DNA of 64,000 bases from Tillus elongatus (taxonomy: Eukaryota > Arthropoda > Insecta > Coleoptera > Cleridae), in assembly GCA_964006375.1 (NCBI GenBank), contig OZ023269.1, forward strand, positions 127,271,723-127,335,722, written 5' to 3'. This document shows, in pieces, positions 56,886-64,000 of this stretch (position 1 is its first letter; each line of letters starts with the position of its first letter). A program made the translations under genes and the position numbers. The notes under the pieces were generated by a model that saw only the letters and a program-made list of their open reading frames with translations, did not search any database and was not told where the DNA came from.

Positions 56886-57442
56886 TTTGAGTTTTATTAA
56901 GTTACGTCCCACCAATTCTTTATTTATGTTTGTTGTTCATCACATTCGTGTTTCTTGCTTATCAAAACGTAACTTGGCTATCTTGAAGATTAGCCCACGA
57001 TGAGTTGGATATAAACCGTCTGTGTATAGATAAAACTTACCAAATTACATCCCCATTGATACTATTTGTATCTTGTGGTTATTCCAGGGGGTGAATAAGG
57101 TGGGTGGTCGGGAATGGGGGCGGTTTTTTTTTAGATAGTTTTTCCTTTCCCTAAACTTCTGCATTATATCGTTGGTAACCAAATTTAGAGTAAAATTCTA
57201 CAATCTGGCAACTATGTAAGACATTTGTCGTGGTGACGCGTGAGGATTCAAATAAGAGAAGAACTTGGGATGGCCGATCCAGAAATAAAAAGAAAGAAAG
57301 ATATATGCCGCCTCTTTCAACATTGGCGCGCTGTTTGATTTTAAAATGCAACTTAGAATTATTTACATAGTTGTTTGCAATGAAAAAGAGAGATATAAAT
57401 ACAAATATAACATTAAATCTTTTGTGTAAACATTTAATTTTG
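56886..57442. other. no recognisable feature
   Basis: Includes a 124-codon minus-strand open frame (57,525-57,151) that runs into the LOA tail and hammerhead repeat; it shows no protein motif and is judged spurious. Confidence 0.4.
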
Positions 57443-57493
57443 TAGTGCTGTCGGGGCGGCAAAGCCGCGGACGAGCCCTGAGAGAGAAAAAAA
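57443..57493 (+). mobile_element. solo LOA 3-prime tail (~50 bp)
   Basis: TAGTGCTGTCGGGGCGGCAA, AGCCGCGGACGAGCCCTGAG and AGAGAAAAAAA match the LOA terminal block, with GCGGC-AAA-GCCGC intact. Nearly the same length as the 26,606-26,655 insert. A target duplication is not evident. Confidence 0.8.
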
Positions 57494-57530
57494 CACTCCA
57501 TTTGAAAGGCTAGATGCATTCTCACAATTA

Positions 57531-57575
57531 GAACCGTAGGCCGGTTTCGCTCTCATTAGAGCTCGCCAATACGGC
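57531..57575 (-). ncRNA. decayed hammerhead ribozyme
   Basis: The minus strand reads GCCGTA, TTGGCGA, GCTCT-AATG-AGAGC, GAAACCGGCC, TACGGT. Stems I and II pair well (GCCGTA with TACGGT), but CUGANGA has become TTGGCGA (first C and the conserved A changed) and GUC has become GCC, so cleavage is not expected. It is the mirror partner of the ribozyme at 57,700-57,742. Confidence 0.7.
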
Positions 57576-57699
57576 ATACTAATTGCAGCGAAAATACACC
57601 TATAAAGTAATACGGCTAAAGTAACCAGCCTTTTAGTGTTGAAAGGCTGGATACTTTAGCCGTATTACTTTATAGGTGTATTTTCACTGCAGTTAGTAT

Positions 57700-57742
57700 G
57701 CCATACTGACGAGCTCTAATGAGAGCGAAACCGGTCTACGGT
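57700..57742 (+). ncRNA. type I hammerhead ribozyme (second copy)
   Basis: CTGACGA at 57,706-57,712; stem II GCTCT-AATG-AGAGC (57,713-57,726); GAAA 57,727-57,730; palindromic ACCGGT stem III 57,730-57,735; cleavage C at 57,736. Stem I GCCATA pairs with TACGGT (57,737-57,742) except for one A-C mismatch. The sister at 27,985 has ACCGTA with TGCGGT, so changes on both strands are partly compensated. The core is complete. Confidence 0.8.
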
Positions 57743-57950
57743 TCTAATTCTTGTGAGAATGCATCTAGCCTTACATACTTTGTCCCTATATTAGGGTGGA
57801 AATCGGCCAGGGCTGACAATTTATTAAATTGTTAGTTCGTTGTATACAGTCTCTATTTTTTTAACACTTTGTGTTATTGGGAGCTGGCCTGACAACATAC
57901 TACTTGGTTTCGCAACTAGGTGGCGACACGCTCACCACTCACTTAGGGAC

Positions 57951-59187
57951 TCAATTTGCAAAGAAGAGGACGTAGTTGCTGGGCATTTGACATAAAATGC
58001 AAATACTGGAATATAATGTGTTTTATGTATGATTGCATTAAAAAATATTGTTCATGAGACAGTTTTGAGGTCATAAAGTTACATACATACAAAATTAAGA
58101 TTAGTAGTTGACAGATAATAAACACAGCAAACTTGGCAATATATTCTAATTTTATAAATCAGTTATTCGTAGCCACTGTCCTGAATAATATCATATCGTT
58201 ATAATTTATACATTTCTTAGTGAAGTTGCGGTAAAATCCCGCTTTCTAATTCAATCGTACGAAAAATCTTATACATATGTAACGGGTACGTAAACATGGC
58301 TTTAGACTCACCGTCCTTTCATTCGTCAGCATACCTATCTCTGTTCAAAAAGTATGAGTCTCTTGAAAAAAGTTGTTTTCTCGCAACACGATCATGAAAC
58401 GAAACAGTCATGATCCGAAAAAGTTCACCTTCCATAACTGTTGATGGACAATTTTTTGAAGTAGTTTGTTTCATAAACGATATGTCCTTGTAAATGGGAT
58501 GAGGTTAGAACAGCGTAATAGAAATATTGGATGTTTAAAATTAGAACTGTTTTGAAAACTAAGCTGAAACAAAATCATTTTGGGGCAAAATGTGATATAG
58601 GTACAAACTCCAAAGATGTAAAGGATGTACCTAACAAAAAATTATGGATAGTAAAATTTGTATTGTGAGTGTCAAGAGGATATCGAGCTGTTTCTATTTG
58701 ACTTCAGATTCAACACAAAATTGCATCAATTTCAGTCACAAGCTTTCTCTAAGATTCATTGTAAAAATGTATATTCCAGTAAATTAATAAATAACCTTTT
58801 ACTTTTTAGATGACACGTTTCACTGTCAATATAAACATTAACGTTCGTAACCTATGAAAAAGTATTACTGTTTAAACAACTATATATTTTAATAATTTAA
58901 ACAGGGCGCCAATTTTGAGAGAGATGACATATCATTCTGGCTTTGTTTTCCTGGATTATTATTGGCCATTGCAAAATCGCTGCGCACTGACTATATTTAC
59001 GTATTTTGGCAAGTAACCTCCATATATCTGTACCATACAAAAACCAAAATCAAAATAACAGATTATGCGCTAAATACGTATTTCGTCAACGAAGTTATTT
59101 TCATCAGTAATTGTCGTTAAATAAAAACATAGTGTCCAACCTCCATTATATGTAGCCTATATTCAAGTTCAACCTTATTTGTACTAA
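57951..59187. other. unassigned; one hammerhead-like motif
   Basis: No gene seen. At 59,070-59,110 the minus strand reads CTGATGA, 16 nt with a weak AAC-TTC-GTT stem, then GAAATACGTATTT; ATACGTAT is palindromic. The motif order is hammerhead-like, but stem II does not close next to the core. Confidence 0.4.
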
Positions 59188-59262
59188 GTCTTCGTGGTGC
59201 TAGTGGCTTGATATCGGACTTTGATACGAGAGGTCCTAGGTTCAATTCTTGCATAGAACCTG
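59188..59262 (+). repeat. tRNA-like sequence
   Basis: An A-box-like TGGTGCTAGTGGCT and a B box GGTTCAATTC (59,239-59,248) with about 30 bp between them suggest a tRNA-derived SINE head or tRNA pseudogene. A short body with CTAGAACCTCTCG follows. No second copy recognised in the window. Confidence 0.45.
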
Positions 59263-59503
59263 GATCTAGAACCTCTCGTTTCATATGACTATACCGAGCC
59301 ACTCGCACTTCGAAAGCTTTATTGCAGATAGTCGTGATAATGTAATAAGTTGAGGTAAGTCAATATTTTTGGTATATATAGCACTTACTTCTGTTGCTGT
59401 TATTTGCATCTTAAATATTGACATACTTACATCACAAACATTTTAAGCATTTCGTGTCTCACTTTTTTTTATTTATTTTTTATCAAAATACCCTAAGTTA
59501 GCA
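59263..59503. other. unassigned short stretch
   Basis: AT-rich sequence between the tRNA-like site and the 73-codon open frame. Part of it could be SINE body. Confidence 0.3.
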
Positions 59504-59725
59504 ATGGAATTATATTTATGGTTAAAATCAAATTTGTATGAAGCTATCCGCAAAACTCCAGCCACTAGGCACTTGTTACATAATAGGGTTAATTATTTTA
59601 CCGAGTTTAATCTTACGGCCCGAGCAAAAATGTTTAGATTCAGTGTGGAATTGTCTCAGCAGAGGTGCGTCTTGCAGGAATCCAAATCGATAGACACACA
59701 AAAGTGTATTAATAATAATAACTAA
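59504..59725 (+). other. unassigned 73-codon open frame
   Basis: It encodes MELYLWLKSNLYEAIRKTPA, then TRHLLHNRVNYFTEF, LTARAKMFRFSVELSQQRCV and LQESKSIDTQKC. Its composition is more protein-like than other short frames here: aromatic and charged residues alternate and there is little poly-Ile or poly-Lys. I do not recognise a family. There is no clear splice site or neighbour to support expression. It could be a piece of an unrecognised transposon protein. Confidence 0.25.
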
Positions 59726-60350
59726 AACAACATAAACATTTATTGTCAATACAAAAAAGATCATATCAACTCTATTATTATTTGCCAATTCGTCTTTTGT
59801 TGCAAAAATTCGCCAAAATCATATGGGAGTGTTGTGATCCATCCACAACAGTAAAAAAAATCGTACTTAAGAAAGTCTTTGATCTGCGTTAATTAAACTT
59901 ACACCAGTTCTTGCTTACAGTACAGTCCCTCCTCAATTTATTATACTCACCCCCAATTTAACGATTTTGTGGCGTATATTAAAAAGTTTTGAAACCTTAC
60001 AGGAATGCATACCAAAAGTATCAATGGTTGCATAACCAAATGTATTTAGTTCAGTGGATAGGTATTACATAATTTTCATTGAACTATCAAAAAGTTACCT
60101 ACTTTCTAGGAAGTATTTTACCACCTGGAGCATGCACCCATTTTTTTGCTTGAAAGTTTTTGCACTTTTCATTACAGTGATTCAAAAGTAAATACTGTTT
60201 CACGATGTAGTGCTGTTATTTCTAGTTTATAATTTTTTTAACAAAATCACCAGTCTATTAACTCCTAATTGGATTTTTTTAGATTGGTAAACGTAAAGAT
60301 ATTTCCTCAGACAAAAAATCGTCTGTAATTACACATTTATCATACATTTT
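59726..60350. other. no recognisable feature
   Basis: AT-rich presumed intron with no shared repeats until the MITE. Confidence 0.4.
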
Positions 60351-60675
60351 AAAAAGTCTGGACGCAGCAAGCAAGTGCGTAATGGTAGTGAATTTTCATT
60401 AAAATGTTTTAATAGCAAATATGTCTTTTCTTTTAACAAAAGCACGCATGAAATTTGGTAACCAGTATAACCTATATAGTAGAACCAATGTACCATATTT
60501 CATCAAAATCACCTTATTGTTTGAAAATGTAAAAGATTTTTCGAAAATAATTAAGCTCAAAATGTTCCCGAAAAAACTGGTTCCTAGCCAGCAAACGTTA
60601 ACTTAATAGCAAATTGAGATATTGGAATTTGAAACTATAATGAAAATTCGCTACCATAACGCACTTTCTGCGTCC
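60351..60675. mobile_element. 325-bp MITE, diverged copy
   Basis: The left end AAAAAGTCTGGACGCAGCAA carries an extra GCAA in the hairpin loop. The right end is CATAACGCACTTTCTGCGTC. The interior GGTAACCAGTATAACCTATA and CCATATTTCATCAAAAT matches 35,776-36,086 in reverse. Older than the copies at 35,776 and 56,094. Confidence 0.82.
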
Positions 60676-61424
60676 TGAGTTACTTTTCTTACAAATATGC
60701 ATTATATTTCAATGGAAAATGCAAAAATGTAATAATATAAGGTAATAACGGACCGATTTTGATGAAATTTGGAGGTGCCTTCCTTTTGCAAGTGGCTTGG
60801 ATAAGTTTGTTAGCCAGGGAAATCGGATCAGTTTTTCCTGGAATATTTTGGGTTTTCTTTCGGAAATTTTTTGTATGTCCGAAAATAACAAAGCTATGGT
60901 AACCAAATTTAGCACTTAGGTTTAAGCTAATAAACTTTACATGCCGAAATTCAGATCTCTAGGTTGAAAGGAAAAAATTATAGACGTTTAAAAAAATATT
61001 TTAGGTGCCACTGATGACAAGAGAAATGCACAAAACCAAAATATTTTGTGTGGATAACAAGATCTATTTTATAATACAGACAAAGATTAGGTTTTCTTAA
61101 CGCAAAAAAGTCAAGAAATAAGAGAAAAATTACTTGGAAATTTTTATAGTTTTCTTTTTAAATGCCAGAGTCGCGAATTGAAACGTCAATATTTGCAATT
61201 TTCAGACGGAGAACCTGAAACAAATACGGTTTATGTAAAGCAAATTTCATAATAAATGTGTTTTACAAAGCCTTAAGTTACAGCTTCAACCATCATTGTC
61301 CTTCGTTTTACTAAAATATTTGCTGAAACTTCATTTCAAATAGACCCATTCCCTGATGATTTGGCAGTAGTTTTTAGTAAATGCAACGCTTGACTAAGAT
61401 CCCTAAAATAAATAATTTCAAACA
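60676..61424 (+). repeat. TA-core body without core or tract
   Basis: From 60,745, CGGACCGATTTTGATGAAAT, GTTAGCCAGGGAAATCGG and CTATGGTAACCAAATTTAGC to CAACCATCATTGTCCTTCG and GATGATTTGGCAGTAG. The part nearest the MITE (GGAAAATGCAAAAATGTAAT) matches the junction module of copies A and B. The TA tract is absent. Confidence 0.75.
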
Positions 61425-61527
61425 GGCAACACCAACAGCGCGTTGAGTACATCGGCTCGATCACTGAAGCTAAGCAACTACAGGCGCGGTCAGTAATTGG
61501 ATGGGTGACCGGCTGAGAACAAGTTAC
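61425..61527 (+). repeat. 5S rRNA-derived sequence (SINE3-like or pseudogene)
   Basis: GCAACACCAACAGCGCGTTG, AGTACATCGGCTCGATCACT, GAAGCTAAGCAACTACAGGC and GCGGTCAGTAATTGGATGGG, then TGACCGGCTGAGAAC, follow 5S rRNA from near its start to beyond the internal promoter. The A box region (GAAGCTAAGCA) and C box region (GGATGGGTGACC) are preserved. About 6-8 bases are missing near TCGGCTCGATC, and the 3-prime end of 5S is absent, so it is not a functional gene. Confidence 0.8.
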
Positions 61528-61789
61528 CTTTTTGTTTAGATAATCATTTTACTATATTTTTCTGTAACATTTTTTCATAATACAGAACTTCTAATATATA
61601 CAAACACCTATTTCGCAAAAACACTATTTATTAGGTGTGTGCCTCTAAATAAGGACTTCAGTTTAATTAAATTCAAATGCTTTGCGGTATTGGGGAATTT
61701 TTGCATGTTAAGCTAGGCTGTACTCTACGTAATACATAACATTACCCAAAGCTCAGAAAAATATCTTACAAACAATGATTTCTACGGAA
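61528..61789. other. unassigned stretch after the 5S-like head
   Basis: If the 5S-like sequence is a SINE head, this would hold its body; no tail or target duplication could be identified. Confidence 0.3.
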
Positions 61790-62546
61790 GCGACAACTGG
61801 CTAAATATTTTTTTTGCAAAATTTTGCTAAAAGAATACATAAAATTCAAATTATATACCAAATCTCGAATTAAAATTAAAATAAAATAATTTGTTTGCAC
61901 GAAAATTTATTAAAACCTTATTCTCGACGAATTTCGTTTAAAAAATGTTCCATCAACTGAATAATTTTTCACACAAAAATTCTCAACAAATATTTCTTCA
62001 AAGAAAATTCATTAAGTTCATTTATAAGAAAATTCGCTATTAAAAGAGCATTTTGTACAAGAAAAGTAGCTAATATAAATAAATTAAATAAATTTAAAAA
62101 TCCTCAAAATTTGATCTAAATACAGAACTGGATACTTATTCTGGGGCTTCACAGAGAAAATTATTTTGCCTGTGGATACTGTAAAAATTGAATCCGGTTG
62201 TAGAGAAGAAACACCATCTTCTGATGTCACAAATGTCTACGGCTATGTTAACTGTGGAACGGTTATACCAACTAAGGACAACAGCTGCTAGTAAACTTGA
62301 ATAAAAAGTCTTAATAGTGCTTATCTTTCATTAGTGATTTTCTTGAACAAAAAGTCGCTAAAAAATATTGTAAAGACATCAGATAACTTTAAAAAACAAA
62401 AGCTGAAAGAGAAATTCAGTCAACGGTGAGATTTGAGCCAGAGTTACTTGAATAATCAGCAATCTATCCATTCGACCACAGTAACACTTGGAGAATATTG
62501 TTTAATAACAGGTAGATAACCCGTAATGGTCTTCAGTTATTTATGA
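61790..62546 (-). repeat. repeat S, copy 3
   Basis: ACTGGCTAAATATTTTTTTT, TTCAAATTATATACCAAATC, ACTGTGGAACGGTTATACCA and a tRNA-like promoter with B box GGCTCAAATCTC (62,425-62,440, complement) and A box TGTGGTCGAATGGATAG. It has the best-preserved A box of the three copies. The MITE terminus is missing at its left end. Confidence 0.75.
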
Positions 62547-63220
62547 GCGTTCATGTTAACTGCTTCATCTTTATTAGGACTTCTACAGATTGGCTGGGAT
62601 TTGGCAATATGGTCTGTTGTGTTGTAACATGTTATATCTTCTGCTGTAGGGTTTTCTTGGGGACTCCTGTTGTCAGAGGTCCCCTCACTAATCGATTCCA
62701 TTATTTTGTGTAAATCAAAATTTAAACTATCTTCGACAACCCGCTACAAACATTGCTGTAAAACGGGTTCCCTACCCTAAGAACGAAACTGGCAGGTTCT
62801 TTCAATCACGTCTGTATTTAACACTGATAAGATAAGAGTTTTAATAAATAATTTAAGTTAAATTGTACCTTCCTTTTATAAGTGGCTTGGATAAGTTCGT
62901 TAGCCAGGAAAATCAAACTAGGTTTTCAGGGAAAATTTTGAATTCTCTTTCGGAAAAAAAGTTTTTCTCAAAAAATAGGAAAGCTATGGTAACCAACTTT
63001 TTTTTGTATGAACAACCTAGGTTTTTAAGGTCATTACATTTTATATATCGTATAAAGTTCCAATAATTTCAACCTGGTGCAGATTCACAATATTGGTAGA
63101 AAATAATCTATACAAATACTTTGTAATCGTCAAAGAATGTAACAAAATATGTCGAACAGCCTTAAGCATCGCTAAACTTGTCTAGTATCGTCGCCTATAA
63201 CTAAAATTTTAACAGTTTAG
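62547..63220. other. mostly unassigned; TA-core piece at 62,862-63,010
   Basis: At 62,862-63,010, TACCTTCCTTTTATAAGTGG, TTCGTTAGCCAGGAAAATC and AGCTATGGTAACCAAC are TA-core body. The flanking sequences show nothing recognisable. Confidence 0.5.
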
Positions 63221-64000
63221 TTGTCTGCGGCAATAACAATAACTAACAACAAAAAAAGACATAAGATGTATGTAAAAAAGAAAATCAGTGAAAATAGTGA
63301 CATCATCATCACGGTATTCCTTGCATGGAGAAATATTGTTAGGAGTCATCACAATCGCAGACGCAGAACTAGGTTCAGTATCGACTCTTCCTTTAAATAC
63401 GTGAACGATGAACGATATAACAGACAAGTTAAGGACTAATTACTACCCAATAGTAAAAAATTTTATTTAGATTATATTCTACGTCGCGCAAGCTTTAACC
63501 TCGGAAGCTCTGTAGACCACCCACAACAGTATATAGGGGGAAACGGAAAGGTACAAGAAATGGTAAATTAAAAGATCATGCAAGAATTCAATACAGGGAG
63601 GGGAACTGTTTGTGGGTGCACTAGTCAAGCTGCGGAAGAAGCATCTTGCAACGACAGCAGGGTCCATTAGTCGATCTCTAACGTGCTAACAGACAGAGTA
63701 TGATAATGTTACAAGGCCTCTTGTATTTTATGATGTACTGGAGCATTGTGGGTTAGAGATAGTGCTGCCATCTAGTCTGGCCCAGAGTATTACGCAATGT
63801 GTTTGTCAAATGAGTGTCTCCAGTGAGTTGTTAATTCTGAATATTTTATCGGTATAAAGTATTTCTTCTATTACTTATCCTTCTCTGCCCATAATACGCA
63901 ATAAAAACATAATTGTCGTATAATTTTAGACTTAGGTCGATGACATTGACGTTATACTCATGTACCTATATAATAGTGTATAACGTAATCATTCGTCATT
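63221..64000 (+). repeat. repeat X, copy B (uninterrupted)
   Basis: It matches copy A (10,812-11,010 joined to 18,057-18,640) and continues to the end of the window. At 63,427, CAAGTTAAGGACTAATTACT passes straight through the point where copy A has the hAT element. It has an extra GAACGAT repeat just before (63,404-63,417). Its left limit, before ATAACTAACAAC, differs from copy A, which fixes the left edge of the shared unit. Confidence 0.87.

Larger units (their letters stand above)
57505..57950. mobile_element. hammerhead-bearing repeat, head-to-head copy
   Basis: The inverted arms 57,507-57,635 and 57,644-57,775 each run from a hammerhead region to CTTTATAGGTG and GGCTGG, separated by about 8 bp. 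The right arm keeps a full hammerhead core (57,700-57,742), while the left arm's is decayed (57,531-57,575). Sequence to the right, CCAGGGCTGACAATTT and GACAACATACTACTTGG, matches 27,571-27,720 (complement) and 32,232-32,382, extending the shared unit to at least ~300 bp past the ribozyme. Confidence 0.75.

Noticed and set aside
61425..61527. Functional 5S rRNA gene
   Set aside because: It lacks the 3-prime end and several internal bases, so the fold would be broken.
62547..62860. Possible LTR fragment
   Set aside because: There are no TG...CA ends, primer-binding site or repeated partner; the resemblance was only in composition.

Overview
This is a window of animal nuclear DNA, almost certainly insect. 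It is AT-rich and packed with transposable elements. It holds sixteen long (TA)n tracts, LOA- and jockey/CR1-type non-LTR retrotransposons, Tc1/mariner, hAT and piggyBac DNA transposons, tRNA- and 5S-like repeat heads, and one host exon whose protein matches insect latrophilin (Cirl). A beetle seems plausible but I cannot prove the order from sequence alone.

Host gene. The only host coding sequence I can support is a 193-nt internal exon at 42,160-42,352 (+). It encodes the first part of the SUEL/RBL-type lectin domain of Cirl and is bounded by canonical AG and GT sites. No other Cirl exon is recognisable, so the window reads as more than 41 kb of upstream and more than 21 kb of downstream intron, or intron plus flank, filled with mobile DNA.

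Layout. 1-8,560: two decayed reverse-transcriptase fragments, a fold-back element, several copies of a TA-core repeat, and a Tc1/mariner-type element with ~350-bp terminal inverted repeats (4,427-6,352) sitting inside a TA tract. 8,560-9,800: transposon end, LINE endonuclease and mariner debris. 10,812-18,640: a nested stack. An unclassified repeat is interrupted by a hAT-type element (11,011-18,056, 8-bp target duplication), which is itself interrupted by a full-length LOA retrotransposon with two open frames (11,278-16,522, 13-bp target duplication). The uninterrupted paralogue of the outer repeat lies at 63,221-64,000. 20-24 kb: piggyBac remnant and two jockey/CR1-group LINE copies. 25-28 kb: a repeat with an internal tRNA-like promoter, carrying a 50-bp LOA tail insertion, then a repeat with a well-formed hammerhead ribozyme. 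29-41 kb: fold-back elements, a duplicated composite element, a tRNA-derived SINE, and a LINE. 42 kb: the Cirl exon. 43-48 kb: a fold-back element and two truncated LOA copies. 48-57 kb: more TA-core elements and a DD41D-type transposase remnant. 57-64 kb: a second hammerhead-bearing repeat in head-to-head form, a tRNA-like and a 5S-like sequence, and further repeat copies.

How the parts relate. The window is an insertion record. TA tracts inside one repeat family served as targets for TA-specific transposons. LOA machinery left one intact copy, two truncated copies and three very short 3-prime tails sharing a conserved hairpin. Two loci carry every conserved hammerhead core position, suggesting an RNA-processed (retrozyme- or Penelope-like) repeat; many fold-back elements carry related but imperfect cores.
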